A stretch of DNA of 64,000 nt from Egicoccus halophilus (GTDB taxonomy: Bacteria > Actinomycetota > Nitriliruptoria > Nitriliruptorales > Nitriliruptoraceae), in the NCBI RefSeq assembly GCF_004300825.1, contig NZ_CP036250.1, forward strand, positions 868,001 through 932,000, in the 5' to 3' direction. This document shows positions 39,307 through 48,918 of this stretch, piece after piece; positions within the stretch are counted from its first letter, which is position 1; every line of letters begins with the position of its first letter. The notes under the pieces were generated by a model, which did no database searches, was not told the DNA's origin, and worked only from the letters and a program-made list of their open reading frames with translations. The translations under genes were made by a program, and so were the position numbers.

Positions 39307-40740
39307 GTGCGTCGTGCCAAGATCGTCGCCACCCTGGGTCCTGCCCTGGACGACCCCGACCGCCTGCGTGCCGCGATCGCGGCCGGGGTCGACGTGGTCC
39401 GCCTGAACTTCTCCCACGGCACCAAGGAGGACCACCAGCGCCGCCTGGACCGCATCCACGCGATCGCGGCCGAGGTGGGCCGCAACGTGGGCAGCCTCGG
39501 TGACCTGCAGGGTCCCAAGATCCGTCTGGGGATGGTTCCCGACGAGGGGATCCTGCTCGAGGACGGTGGTGAGGTGATCCTCGTCAGCGGTGTCGAGACG
39601 GTCGACTCCCACGACGAGGGCGGCGTCCCGGTCCTGCCGGTGGTCTACGAGCACCTCGCCGAGGACGTCGACCCGGGTGCGTTGATCCTGATGGACGACG
39701 GCCTGCTGCGTCTGGTGGTCTCGCGCGTCGAGGGCAACCGCGTGCACGCCCGGGTCGTGGCCGGGGGTCCGGCCAAGTCACGCAAGGGCGTCAACCTCCC
39801 CGGTGTCGCCGTGAGCGCGAAGTCCTTGACGGACAAGGACCGCGAGGACGTCGCCACGATGGTGGAGATCGGCGTCGACTGGATCGCCCTGTCGTTCGTG
39901 CGACGTCCCGAGGACGTGCGCGAGGTCCGCGACCTCGTGCGGGCGCACGGTGGTGACCAGCCGATCGTGGCCAAGCTCGAGCGACCGGAGGCGGTCGACG
40001 ACCTCGAGGCGATCATCAAGGAGACCGACGCGGTCATGGTGGCGCGCGGCGACCTCGGGGTCGAGGTCGGTCCGGAGAAGGTGCCGGCGATCCAGAAGGA
40101 GATGATCGACCTCGCCAACCGCCACAGCAAGCCGGTCATCACCGCCACCGAGATGCTCGACTCGATGATCCGCAGCCCACGTCCGACACGCGCGGAGGCG
40201 TCCGACGTCGCCAACGCCATCTTCGACGGCACCGACGCGGTGATGCTCTCGGGCGAGACGGCCGCCGGCCGGTACCCGGTCGAGGCCGTGCGCACCATGG
40301 CGCGCATCATCGAGTACGCCGAGGCGGCGTCCGAGCGGCTGCACCCGATCCCGCCGGTCACCGGTCAGGTGTTGGCCCGCGTCGTCGCCAAGGCGGCCAA
40401 GCAGGTCGCCGACGACGTGGACGCGACCGCGATCCTGGTGTTCAGCTTCTCGGGTGCCTCCGTGCAGCTGGTGTCGAAGTTCCGGCCCGAGCAGCCGGTC
40501 ATCGGGCTGACCACCGAGGAGGCGACCGTCCGGCGCCTGGCGCTGATGTGGGGCACCAACGGCGCGGTCGTGCCGATGAAGGACCATTCGCGCGACCTGA
40601 TCCTGGCCGCCGAGGAGATCTGCCTCGAGAAGGGCTACGGCGTGCGGGGGGACACGGTCGTCATCGTCTCCGGCATCCCCGGCGGGCACGGCGGGACCAA
40701 CCGCGTCATGGTGCACCGCCTCGGCCAGGCCGCCGACTGA
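39307..40740 (+). CDS. pyk: Pyruvate kinase
   Basis: 477 aa from the GTG at 39307 (RRAKIVATLGPALDD is the usual start; an ATG at 39265 adds an unrelated stretch). PEP to pyruvate with ATP formation. VVRLNFSHG, NVGSLGDLQGPKIRLG, DAVMVARGDLGVEVG and KPVITATEMLDSMI are intact, including the catalytic Lys in IVAKLERPEAV. Four-domain layout with C-terminal effector domain. TACGAT -10 at 39261-39266. Confidence 0.97.
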   Translation: MRRAKIVATLGPALDDPDRLRAAIAAGVDVVRLNFSHGTKEDHQRRLDRIHAIAAEVGRNVGSLGDLQGPKIRLGMVPDEGILLEDGGEVILVSGVETVDSHDEGGVPVLPVVYEHLAEDVDPGALILMDDGLLRLVVSRVEGNRVHARVVAGGPAKSRKGVNLPGVAVSAKSLTDKDREDVATMVEIGVDWIALSFVRRPEDVREVRDLVRAHGGDQPIVAKLERPEAVDDLEAIIKETDAVMVARGDLGVEVGPEKVPAIQKEMIDLANRHSKPVITATEMLDSMIRSPRPTRAEASDVANAIFDGTDAVMLSGETAAGRYPVEAVRTMARIIEYAEAASERLHPIPPVTGQVLARVVAKAAKQVADDVDATAILVFSFSGASVQLVSKFRPEQPVIGLTTEEATVRRLALMWGTNGAVVPMKDHSRDLILAAEEICLEKGYGVRGDTVVIVSGIPGGHGGTNRVMVHRLGQAAD

Positions 40741-40783
40741 GTCGAGTGGACGATCCCTGCTGTCCCGCGCCGGCGGGGTCCTG

Positions 40784-41776
40784 ATGCGCCGCCCGGCGCT
40801 GCGCGCGCTCGGGGCGCTCTACGCCGCGTTCACCGTGCTGGTGCTCGTGCTGTGGGCGACGGTCGGGGACACGCCCTGGACGGTGCTGGTCAACCTGTCC
40901 ACGTTCTGGTGGACGTTGCCGTCGTTGGGGCTGGTCGTGCTCGCCGTGCTGCTGCGCGATCCGCGAGCGGCGCTGTGGTTCGCCGTGCCGGCGCTGGCCT
41001 GGGCGTGGGCCTACGGCACCGCCTTCGTCGGTGCGCCCGCCGAGGGTGACGCCGACCTGCGCATCGCGAGCTTCAACACGTACGTGCACACCGAGGGCGA
41101 GCAGCACGTGCTCGACCTGGTCGACGAGGTGACGCCGGACGTGCTGGTGCTCCAGGAGGTCTTCCCGCCGCGTGAGCAGGCCCTCGCCGCGGCGTTGGCG
41201 GAGCGCTACCCGTACGCCCACGTCGAGCAGAGCCCCGGCGTGGGCGGCGTCGGCGTGTGGTCGCGTCACCCCGTCGTCGCGGTCACCGGCGTGGAGGAGG
41301 CCTCGGAGGTCTCGCGGGCGACGTTCGTCGTCGAACTCGAGGTCGACGGGCGAGCGCTGCAGGTCGTCCCCCTGCACCTGATCTCGCCCTGTCCGGCGTG
41401 CGGCGCGTCCGTGCTGGAGCGGCTCGAACTCGAGGGCGAGGTCCGTCGGGCCGAGGTCGGCCGTGTCCTCGACGCGCTCGACCCGGACGTCCCCACGGTG
41501 GTCGCCGGGGACCTCAACTCGAACGACCGGTCGGTCGCCTACCGTCGCCTGACCGGTGTCGGCTTCCGCGATCCGCAGCGGGAGGTCGGCCGGGGGATGG
41601 GGTTCACCTGGCCGGCCGACCGGAGTGTGCCCGCCGTGCTGCGCATCGACTGGATACTGGTACGGGACCTCGATCCGGTGGACGCCTGGGTGGGCGACGC
41701 CCGAGGCTCCGACCACCGCCCGGTCGTCGTCGACGTGGCCTTCCCGGATGTGGCGGGTGCCGAACAGGAGGAGTGA
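40784..41776 (+). CDS. Membrane-anchored endonuclease/exonuclease/phosphatase-family protein
   Basis: 330 aa. Three hydrophobic segments in residues 8-85, then an EEP domain: LRIASFNTYVH, VLVLQEVFPP (metal Glu), VVPLHLIS, TVVAGDLNSND (catalytic Asp/Asn) and GSDHRPVVVDV (His). The active site should be extracytoplasmic. Similar proteins hydrolyse phosphodiesters of lipids or nucleic acids. First of four tightly linked genes (4-bp gap, then two 4-bp overlaps). Confidence 0.88.
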   Translation: MRRPALRALGALYAAFTVLVLVLWATVGDTPWTVLVNLSTFWWTLPSLGLVVLAVLLRDPRAALWFAVPALAWAWAYGTAFVGAPAEGDADLRIASFNTYVHTEGEQHVLDLVDEVTPDVLVLQEVFPPREQALAAALAERYPYAHVEQSPGVGGVGVWSRHPVVAVTGVEEASEVSRATFVVELEVDGRALQVVPLHLISPCPACGASVLERLELEGEVRRAEVGRVLDALDPDVPTVVAGDLNSNDRSVAYRRLTGVGFRDPQREVGRGMGFTWPADRSVPAVLRIDWILVRDLDPVDAWVGDARGSDHRPVVVDVAFPDVAGAEQEE

Positions 41777-41780
41777 GACG

Positions 41781-42152
41781 GTGGACGTGCCGGCGGACCT
41801 GCTCGACGAGCACTACTGCCTGCTCTCGACGCAGGGCCGGGTCACGGCGCGTCGTCACACGGCCGAGCTGTGGTTCGTGCCGGCCGAGGGTGGGGTCTTC
41901 CTGATGTCGGGCTCGGGTGGTCTGACCCAGTGGTGCCTGAACCTGCAGAACGAGGAGCAGGGCGTGCTGCGCGTCGGCGGGCGTGCCTGGCTCGGGCGGG
42001 CGTCGTTCCTGCAGGACGACGATCCGCGGCGCGATGCCGCGCTGGCCGCCTTCCACGCCAAGTACGACCCGCCGGGCAAGGACCGGACCGAGCCCTGGAC
42101 CCGCAACGCGACCGTGCTGACCCTGGTGCTGACCCGTCAGCTCGAGTCGTGA
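41781..42152 (+). CDS. DUF385-like split-barrel protein (deazaflavin/FMN-type)
   Basis: 123 aa from the GTG at 41781. Pattern TQGRVTARRHTAELWFVP, GGVFLMSGSGGLTQWCLNL, EEQGVLRVGGRAWLGRA matches small F420/FMN-binding split barrels of Actinobacteria. Cofactor and substrate are not resolvable. It overlaps the next gene by 4 bp (GTGA). Confidence 0.75.
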   Translation: MDVPADLLDEHYCLLSTQGRVTARRHTAELWFVPAEGGVFLMSGSGGLTQWCLNLQNEEQGVLRVGGRAWLGRASFLQDDDPRRDAALAAFHAKYDPPGKDRTEPWTRNATVLTLVLTRQLES

Positions 42153-42784
42153 ACGTCGCCGCGAGCTTTCTGGCGACCGCCGGCGCGGCACGGCCGCTGC
42201 TGGCCTCCGACGCGGTCGCGCGACGGTGGGACGACGCCAGCGCGCTGCCCGACTACTCCGTGGCCGGGCTCGCCGCCCACCTCGCCCGGGCCGTGCTGAC
42301 GGTGGACGGCTACCTGAGCTCGGCGAGCCCGGACGTCCCGGCCACGAGCGACGCGGTCGGCTACTTCCTCGCCGTGCTCGCCGACCACGACCCGGTCGAC
42401 AGCGCGTTCCACCGCTCGGTGCGTGCGCGTGCCACCGCCGCGGCCGCCGCCGGGCGCGACGGTCTGCTCGACGCGTTCACCGCGGCGCAGCGGTCGCTGA
42501 CCGACGCGCTCGACCGCGTGTCGCCCGACGACACCGTCACGGTCCTCGACGGCGTGACGATCTCGGTCGACGAGTACCTGCGGACCCGGCTGGTGGAGCT
42601 GGTCGTGCACGTCGACGACCTGTCCGTGAGCGTGGACGCCGAACCGGTCGCGCTGCCGGACGCCGCCCACGAGGAGGTCGCGGCCGTCCTCGCGCGGTTG
42701 GCGGTCCGGCGGCACGGCGGCCTCGCCGTGGTCCGCTCGCTGGCTCGGCGCGAGCGGCACCCCGACCCCGTGCGGGCGTTGTGA
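42149..42784 (+). CDS. DinB/MDMPI-type putative mycothiol-dependent enzyme
   Basis: 211 aa. Four-helix DinB-like fold of the maleylpyruvate-isomerase N-terminal type: PDYSVAGLAAHLARAVLTV has the first metal His and RLVELVVHVDDLSVSVD the later His/Asp. Such proteins use Zn and mycothiol. GTG at 42149 in the preceding stop; its own stop overlaps the ATL gene. Confidence 0.75.
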   Translation: MNVAASFLATAGAARPLLASDAVARRWDDASALPDYSVAGLAAHLARAVLTVDGYLSSASPDVPATSDAVGYFLAVLADHDPVDSAFHRSVRARATAAAAAGRDGLLDAFTAAQRSLTDALDRVSPDDTVTVLDGVTISVDEYLRTRLVELVVHVDDLSVSVDAEPVALPDAAHEEVAAVLARLAVRRHGGLAVVRSLARRERHPDPVRAL

Positions 42785-43101
42785 CGCGGCCACCGCCACC
42801 GCTGCCACCCGGTGGGCACCCCGAGCCGCCCGAGGCGCTCACGCCCTACCAGCGCGCCGTCGTCGCGGTGGTGCAGGCCCTGGCGGCCGGGGAGGTCGTG
42901 ACCTACGGCGACGTCGCGGCGGAAGCCGGCCGACCCGGCAGCGCGCAGGCGGTCGCCAACGTCCTGCGGCGCGTGCCCGGCCTGCCGTGGTGGCGGGTCG
43001 TTCCGGCGACCGGCAGGCTCTACCGGACCCACGCCCCGGTGCAGGCGCCGCTCCTGCGCGCCGAGGGCGTCGAGGTGGACGACGAGCGCCGGGTGAGGTG
43101 A
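42781..43101 (+). CDS. Alkyltransferase-like (ATL) protein, MGMT fold without the acceptor Cys
   Basis: 106 aa. HTH segment VVTYGDVAAEAGRPGSAQAVANVL and the active-site strand LPWWRVVPATG. In MGMT this is PCHRV; here Trp replaces the methyl-accepting Cys, as in ATL proteins, which bind O6-alkylguanine and flag it for nucleotide excision repair. A Pro-rich start (RPPPPLPPGGHPEPP) is unusual. Last of the four-gene operon. Confidence 0.88.
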   Translation: MTRPPPPLPPGGHPEPPEALTPYQRAVVAVVQALAAGEVVTYGDVAAEAGRPGSAQAVANVLRRVPGLPWWRVVPATGRLYRTHAPVQAPLLRAEGVEVDDERRVR

Positions 43102-43150
43102 CCGGCCCCGCGGTCGGTCCGCGCGGCATCGCCCGTCCACGGTCGCGCGC

Positions 43151-43933
43151 TCAGGAGCCGACGTCGACGGGCTCGGCGGGCGGGCCGTCCGCGAGGAGCG
43201 TCACCAGGTGCTGCGGCAGTGCCGCCGGCGCCAGCAGCTCGGGCGTCGTCGACAGCTCGTCGAGCGTCCACCAGCGGGCCTCGACGGCGCCGAGGTCGTC
43301 CAGCGGCGCGGCGGCGACGTCCACCTCCGCACGGGCCAGGAACCAGCGCTCGGCCTGGTCGAGCCACAGGCCGCGGAACGCGAACGACACGCGCCGCCAC
43401 CAGACCCACGGGCCGAGTTCGACCTCGATGCCGAGCTCCTCGCGCAGCTCCCGCACCGCCGCCTGCTCGTGCGACTCGCCGGGCTCCAGTCCGCCACCCG
43501 GCGCGGTCCACACGCGGCGGGTCGTCGACGGCGCATGCGCGACGAGCAGGAGTCGTTCGAGCGGGTCGAGCACCACCACCCGGGCGGCCTGGCGTTCCAG
43601 CGGCCGCTCGCGGGTGCCGACCCCCTCCGGTTCCGCGGGGAGGCGGGGATGTGGCGGCACCACCCGGGACGCGAGGACGCCCGCGGCGTCGACGACCTGC
43701 AGCCGGTGCTCGCGGTCGACGAGCAGCAGCACGTCGTCGTCCATGGCGAGCAGGCGTCCCACCACGTCGGTGGGGACCGGACCGCGGTCGGCGTCGGGCA
43801 CCAGGTGACGCACCGACACGCGCCGCCCGACGTCGTCGGGCGTGACGCGGTGCACGGCGCGGGCCCGCAGCCCGGCACGCGGTGGGACGCGGTCGGGGGA
43901 CCGTGGATCGGGGTCATGCGGGTCGTCGCTCAT
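43151..43933 (-). CDS. NUDIX hydrolase with extra N-terminal domain
   Basis: 260 aa from the ATG at 43933 (a GTG 2 codons earlier is possible). Residues 20-90 form a small beta domain (VGRRVSVRHLVPD, DVVGRLLAMDDDVLLLVDRE). Residues 108-250 are NUDIX with box GGGLEPGESHEQAAVRELRE plus ELG. A nucleotide or sugar-nucleotide pyrophosphatase is likely. It lies 21 bp after ppx on the same strand, so may belong to the polyphosphate operon. Confidence 0.85.
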   Translation of the reverse strand: MSDDPHDPDPRSPDRVPPRAGLRARAVHRVTPDDVGRRVSVRHLVPDADRGPVPTDVVGRLLAMDDDVLLLVDREHRLQVVDAAGVLASRVVPPHPRLPAEPEGVGTRERPLERQAARVVVLDPLERLLLVAHAPSTTRRVWTAPGGGLEPGESHEQAAVRELREELGIEVELGPWVWWRRVSFAFRGLWLDQAERWFLARAEVDVAAAPLDDLGAVEARWWTLDELSTTPELLAPAALPQHLVTLLADGPPAEPVDVGS

Positions 43934-43954
43934 AGGCACGACCGTAACCGAGGG

Positions 43955-45490
43955 TCAGTGCAGTGCGTCGTCGGTGTCGGCGTCGACAAGCTGCAGCCGG
44001 CGCTCGAACACGCGCTGGAACCACGCCACCCGGCGACCGAGGTCGGAGGGCACCAGGTGCGGATCGCCCTGGACGGCGATCGTCAGCACCTCGCCGTCGT
44101 CGTCGAGCGCGTGCACGTCGTGGACCGCCTGGTCGCGGGCACGGTCGAGCACGTCGGCGACCTGCAGCAGCGGCAGCAGCCGTTCGCAGCGGCCACGGCG
44201 ATCCGGGTCGAGGCTGGCGGTCGGCGGGAACCGGCGGTCCAGGCCCCGGGCACCGTGGAAGCGCACCAGGGTGGCGAGCATGGCGACGTCGCGGGGGGAG
44301 AAGCCGCGGAGCTCGGCGTTCTCCAGCAGGTAGGCCCCGTGCCGGTGTGAGCGCCGCAGGGCGAGTGCTTCGCCGATCGTGTGCAGGGCAGCGGCGTGCA
44401 CCAGCAGTTCGCGGTCGTCGTCACCGAGCCCGTGCAGGTCGACGAGCTCGTCGAACAGCAGACCGGCCAGTGCGGCGACGTGCGTCGGGTGCGGGTCCTC
44501 GGGCACGAACGTGGTCGCGACCCGCTCGATCTCCCGCCGCCGCAGCTCCGCGGCGGGTGGCACCTCGGTGACGCCGCGCGCATCGAGCAGCAGCCCCTCG
44601 CGGATACCGGCGTCGCTGATGACCACCTCGTCGACGGCGAGGCGCTCGAGCACGTCGACCAGCACGGTGGCCGCGACGTGGACGTGGTCGGCCCGGGTGT
44701 CCTTCATCCCGGGCAGGTCGAGTCGCTGGACGTAGTCGAGCTCGAGCAGGCGGTCGCGCACGGCCCGCAGCGCCCCGGCGGGGACGTGCAGTTGGTTGGT
44801 GACCGTCTCCGCCGGCAGCCACACGCCACGGTCGGCGGCGACCAGGCGCGCCAGCGCCCGCACCGTCCCGCCCAGGGCGATGACCGTGCGCGGCGCACTG
44901 GTCCACACCGTGGGGACCAACGGGTCGACGTGCTCGTCGACCAGTGCACGCAGACGACGCAGGTCGCCCTTGCCCGGGGGGTCCTTCTTCAGCGAGGTGG
45001 ACAGGCGGCTGCTGCCGAGCGGGGTCGACGCGGCCCAGTCCAGCGTGCCGCCGTGCCCGATCGCGAACTCGAGCGACCCACCACCCAGGTCGAGCACGAG
45101 CGTGGGATCCGCCTCGAGCGCGACCGACGAACGCACGCCGAGGTAGGACAGGCGGGCCTCCTCCTCGCCGGGCAGGATCCGCACGGGGACGCCGGTGGCG
45201 GCCTCGATCGCCGCCAGCACCTCGCTGCCGTTGTCGGCGTCGCGGATCGCGGCGGTCGCGACGGCGGTCACCTCGCCGGCGCCCGACCGTCGCGCGAGGT
45301 CGGCGAGGTGACCGGCCGTGGCGGCGGCGTTCGCCCGCTCCTCGTCCGGGATGGCCCCGTGGCGGGCGACGACGGCCCCCAGGTGCAGCATCTCGCGTTG
45401 TCGCAGGACCGGCACCACGCGACCGTCGTCCACGTCGGCGACCAGGACGTGGAACGAGTTGCTGCCGAGGTCGAGGACGGACGCACGCAT
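43955..45490 (-). CDS. ppx: Exopolyphosphatase / GppA phosphatase
   Basis: 511 aa. Phosphate loop SVLDLGSNSFHVLVAD, catalytic block ILPGEEEARLSYLGV, second loop LVLDLGGGSLEFAIG, and ISDAGIREGLL; then a C-terminal HD-type half (AAALHTIGEALALRRSHRHG, LATLVRFHG). Degrades polyphosphate or pppGpp. It follows the SixA-like gene by 11 bp in an operon headed by ppk1. Confidence 0.94.
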   Translation of the reverse strand: MRASVLDLGSNSFHVLVADVDDGRVVPVLRQREMLHLGAVVARHGAIPDEERANAAATAGHLADLARRSGAGEVTAVATAAIRDADNGSEVLAAIEAATGVPVRILPGEEEARLSYLGVRSSVALEADPTLVLDLGGGSLEFAIGHGGTLDWAASTPLGSSRLSTSLKKDPPGKGDLRRLRALVDEHVDPLVPTVWTSAPRTVIALGGTVRALARLVAADRGVWLPAETVTNQLHVPAGALRAVRDRLLELDYVQRLDLPGMKDTRADHVHVAATVLVDVLERLAVDEVVISDAGIREGLLLDARGVTEVPPAAELRRREIERVATTFVPEDPHPTHVAALAGLLFDELVDLHGLGDDDRELLVHAAALHTIGEALALRRSHRHGAYLLENAELRGFSPRDVAMLATLVRFHGARGLDRRFPPTASLDPDRRGRCERLLPLLQVADVLDRARDQAVHDVHALDDDGEVLTIAVQGDPHLVPSDLGRRVAWFQRVFERRLQLVDADTDDALH

Positions 45491-45501
45491 GGGGATCGAG
45501 C

Positions 45502-45975
45502 CTAGGGTCGCTGGGGCGGCGGCAGGTACCGGACCGAGGCCGGCCGGCGGGGGTCCGCGCCGGCGAGCAGCCAGGTGCTGCCCTTCGCCCAGCGCAGCCC
45601 GTCGGGGCCGCCGACGTCGACGCCCCGGTCGTGCAGGTCCCGCACGACCATGCCGATCACGTCCCCATGGGAGCACAGCACCGCGTCGGGACCGGCCTGG
45701 GCGAACAGGCGGTGCACCACGTCCAACGGCACCCCCTCCGCGAGCGCGTCGTCGCGCTCGACCTCGACGCCCCGCGCGGCCGCGAGCGGCTCGACACTCT
45801 CCACGCAGCGGGTGTAGGGGCTGGTGAGGATGCGGCGCACGGGGAGGTCGGCGTACTGTTCGACGATGCCGACGGCCTGGCGGCGACCGCGCTCGGAGGC
45901 GGGTCGGCGCCGGTCGTCGCCGTCCCAGGACCGGCGGTCACCGGCATGGACGTGGCGGAGCAGCAACAGGGGCAC
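45502..45975 (-). CDS. SixA-like histidine phosphatase
   Basis: 157 aa. Starts MPLLLLRHVHAGDR: the phospho-His motif RHxxAG has Val in place of the usual Ala. Second His in AVLCSHGDVIGMVV, Arg in SPYTRCVESVEPLA. Small phosphohistidine phosphatases are common beside polyphosphate genes in Actinobacteria. It lies 23 bp after ppk1 and 11 bp before ppx. Confidence 0.9.
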   Translation of the reverse strand: MPLLLLRHVHAGDRRSWDGDDRRRPASERGRRQAVGIVEQYADLPVRRILTSPYTRCVESVEPLAAARGVEVERDDALAEGVPLDVVHRLFAQAGPDAVLCSHGDVIGMVVRDLHDRGVDVGGPDGLRWAKGSTWLLAGADPRRPASVRYLPPPQRP

Positions 45976-45998
45976 GTCGAACCTTTCGGTGCGCCCGG

Positions 45999-48227
45999 TC
46001 AGCGCAGACGCTGGCGGGCCCGCTCACGCAGGGTCTGGTGGGTGTCGAGCCCCACGTGCGCTTCGACGGGGACCCAGGTGCTGTCCGGTCGCAGTTCCCA
46101 GGCCAGCAGGTCGTCGTGCAGGGCCACCTGCAGGATCTCCTCGAGTCGGGCCTGCAGACCGGGGTCCTCGATCGGGACCAGGGCCTCCACCCGGCGGTCG
46201 AGGTTGCGCGGCATCCAGTCGCCCGAGCCGATGACGTAGTCGAACCCACGCGCCGGGCTGCCGAAGCGGTAGATCCGCGAGTGCTCGAGGAACTGTCCGA
46301 CGACGGAGCGGACCCGGATGTTGTCGGACAGTCCGGGCACGCCGGGACGCAGGCAGCACACGCCGCGCACGATCAGGTCGACGGGGGTGCCGGCCTGGGA
46401 GGCGGCGTAGAGGCCCTCGATGATCCGGGGGTCGACCAGACTGTTCATCTTGGCCAGGACGTGGCCGTCCTCGGCGTCGCGTTCGCGGTCGATCAGCTCG
46501 AGCATGCGTCGGCGGAAGGTCGTCGGTGCGATCAGCAGCTTGCGGAAGTCGGCCTGCCGGGAGTACCCGGTGAGCACGTTGAACAGGTCGCTGAGGTCGG
46601 CCCCGATGTCCGGGTCGGCGGTGAGCAGCCCCACGTCCTCGTAGATGCGCGCGGTCTTGTCGTTGTAGTTGCCGGTCCCGATGTGGGCGTAGCGGCGGAC
46701 GCGGTCGCCGTCGTCGCGCACGACCAGACAGATCTTGGTGTGGGTCTTGAGGCCCACGACGCCGTAGGCGACGTGCACGCCCGCCTCCTCCAGCACCCGC
46801 GCCCAGGCGATGTTCGCCTCCTCGTCGAAGCGCGCCTTGAGCTCCACGAGCGCCACGACCTGTTTTCCCTCGGCGGCGGCGTCGAGCAGGGCCTGGGTGA
46901 TCGGGCTGTTGCGTCCGGAGGTCCGGTACAGGGTGATCTTGATCGCCAGCACCTGCGGATCGGTCGCCGCCGCCTCCAGGAAGGCGCGTACGGAGGTGGT
47001 GAACGAGTCGTAGGGGTGCTGGACCAGGACGTCACCCTCGCGCAGGGTGGCGAACAGTCCCTGGTGATCACCGGTCATCGCCGTGGTCAGGCGCGGCTGG
47101 GTCACCGTGACCATCGGTGCGTACTTCAGGTCGGGACGGTCGAGCTCGTACAGCGCCCACAGTCCCGAGAGGTCGAGTGGTCCCGGCAGCAGGATCACCT
47201 CGTCGTCGGTGATCTCGAGCTCGCGCAGGAGCAGTTCGAGCACCGAGGCGGACATCTCGGGCTCGACCTCGAGCCGCACCAGGCTCCCGAAGCGGCGTCG
47301 GGTGAGCTCGGTCTCGATGGCGAGCAACAGGTCGTCGGCCTCGTCCTCCTCGACCTCGAAGTCGGCGTTGCGGGTGACGCGGAAGACGTGGTGCTCGACG
47401 ATCTCGAGGCCGGCGAACAGCCGCGGCAGGTGGGCCGCGATGACCTGCTCGAGCGGAACGAACCGTTCGCCGTCGGGCAGCACGACGAAGCGCGGCAGGA
47501 CCGGTGGCACCTTGATGCGGGCGAAGCGCCGCTCGCCGTCGTCGGGGTCGCGGACCACCACGGCGAGGTTGAGCGAGAGGTTCGACAGGTACGGGAACGG
47601 GTGGGCCGGGTCCACGGCCAACGGCGTGAGCACCGGGAAGATCGTCTCGTCGAACACCTGGACGAGGTGGTCGCGGTCCTCGTCGTCGAGGGTGTCCCAG
47701 TTCGAGAAGCGGATGCCGTGGGCGTCGAGCGCCGGCACCAGTTCGTCGCGGAACAGCCGGGCGGCGCGGGTGGAGAACTCCGAGGCGAGCGCGTCGATGA
47801 CGAGCAGCTGGTCCGCAGGGGGGATCCCGTCGGCCCCGGAGCCGGTCACCCCGGCGGCGACCTGCTCCTTGAGCCCGGCGACCCGGACCTGGAAGAACTC
47901 GTCGAGGTTCGAGGTGAAGATGGCGAGGAACTTCGCCCGTTCCAGCAGCGGCACACCGGGGTTCTCGGCCAGCGCCAGCACCCGCTCGTCGAACTGCAGC
48001 CACGACAGCTCGCGGTTGAGGTGTCGGACCTGCCCGTCGGCGCCCTGCGGGTGGAAGTCGAGGATCGACACGGTGCGCTCGCGCGTCCGCACCCAGTCGG
48101 CGGGGACGGTGCCGGGCACGATCGCCGGAGCGCGGGGCTTCGCGGGCTCCGGGTCCCCGAGGTCGGTCCCGGGCGGTGCCAGTGCTGGCGCGACCCGCGG
48201 GTTCCCACGGCGGCGTGCATCCGTCAT
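45999..48227 (-). CDS. ppk1: Polyphosphate kinase
   Basis: 742 aa. Reversible polymerisation of ATP gamma-phosphate. N-terminal domain LNRELSWLQFDERVLALAE; PPK head; catalytic domains with the phospho-His in GLKTHTKICLVVR and GTGNYNDKTARIYEDVGLLT, plus second PLD-like half (HSRIYRFGSP, GSGDWMPRNLDRRVE). A 60-residue polar extension precedes the domain. Head of the polyphosphate operon; a TAGGTT -10 (48283-48278) and PHO-like GTTCACC lie upstream. Confidence 0.96.
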   Translation of the reverse strand: MTDARRRGNPRVAPALAPPGTDLGDPEPAKPRAPAIVPGTVPADWVRTRERTVSILDFHPQGADGQVRHLNRELSWLQFDERVLALAENPGVPLLERAKFLAIFTSNLDEFFQVRVAGLKEQVAAGVTGSGADGIPPADQLLVIDALASEFSTRAARLFRDELVPALDAHGIRFSNWDTLDDEDRDHLVQVFDETIFPVLTPLAVDPAHPFPYLSNLSLNLAVVVRDPDDGERRFARIKVPPVLPRFVVLPDGERFVPLEQVIAAHLPRLFAGLEIVEHHVFRVTRNADFEVEEDEADDLLLAIETELTRRRFGSLVRLEVEPEMSASVLELLLRELEITDDEVILLPGPLDLSGLWALYELDRPDLKYAPMVTVTQPRLTTAMTGDHQGLFATLREGDVLVQHPYDSFTTSVRAFLEAAATDPQVLAIKITLYRTSGRNSPITQALLDAAAEGKQVVALVELKARFDEEANIAWARVLEEAGVHVAYGVVGLKTHTKICLVVRDDGDRVRRYAHIGTGNYNDKTARIYEDVGLLTADPDIGADLSDLFNVLTGYSRQADFRKLLIAPTTFRRRMLELIDRERDAEDGHVLAKMNSLVDPRIIEGLYAASQAGTPVDLIVRGVCCLRPGVPGLSDNIRVRSVVGQFLEHSRIYRFGSPARGFDYVIGSGDWMPRNLDRRVEALVPIEDPGLQARLEEILQVALHDDLLAWELRPDSTWVPVEAHVGLDTHQTLRERARQRLR

Positions 48228-48277
48228 GCGTCGGCGTCCTCACGGTACGGCGGTGCCGGCAGCACCGGCCGTGCGAA

Positions 48278-48299
48278 AACCTAGGTGACCGAGGTGAAC
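48278..48299 (-). promoter_or_regulatory. Promoter of ppk1 with PHO-like sequence
   Basis: Minus strand GTTCACCTCGGTCACC directly followed by TAGGTT. The two CACC units are 9 bp apart, not 11, and the element abuts the -10, so PhoP/RegX3 control is possible but not secure. Confidence 0.35.
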
Positions 48300-48440
48300 G
48301 GTGGGTGTCGAACCTCGCCCGCCCCCGGACCATCGCCCGTCCCCGGTGGCGATCCCCGGCTCGGGGAGGCAGTAGGTTGTCGCCCCGGAAACTCGGTCGG
48401 CCGGACCCGCGATGGCCGCGCACGACCGGGGTCCAGCGCC

Positions 48441-48446
48441 TAGCGT
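48441..48446 (+). promoter_or_regulatory. -10 hexamer TAGCGT upstream of first ferredoxin
   Basis: TAGCGT 27 bp before the GTG at 48474; AGGAGGT serves as ribosome-binding site. A second TAGGTT lies at 48373-48378. Confidence 0.45.
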
Positions 48447-48473
48447 GCGCACCGAGCAGCCAGGAGGTCGTCC

Positions 48474-48797
<324 letters not shown>

Positions 48798-48918
48798 GCG
48801 GCCGGACGCCGGTGCAGGTGACGACGGGGTGGCCTGCCGGTGCCCCGTCGTCGTGGCGTGTCCGCCCCGTACCGGGCGGCCTCCCGGATTCGATGGGCCG
48901 CGACGCGCCGCGGCTCGT

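Noticed and set aside
37951-39747. Upstream extension of upp on the minus strand to 39747
   Set aside because: It is antisense to the BMP-type gene and pyk; AGGAG before GTG 37950 marks the real start.
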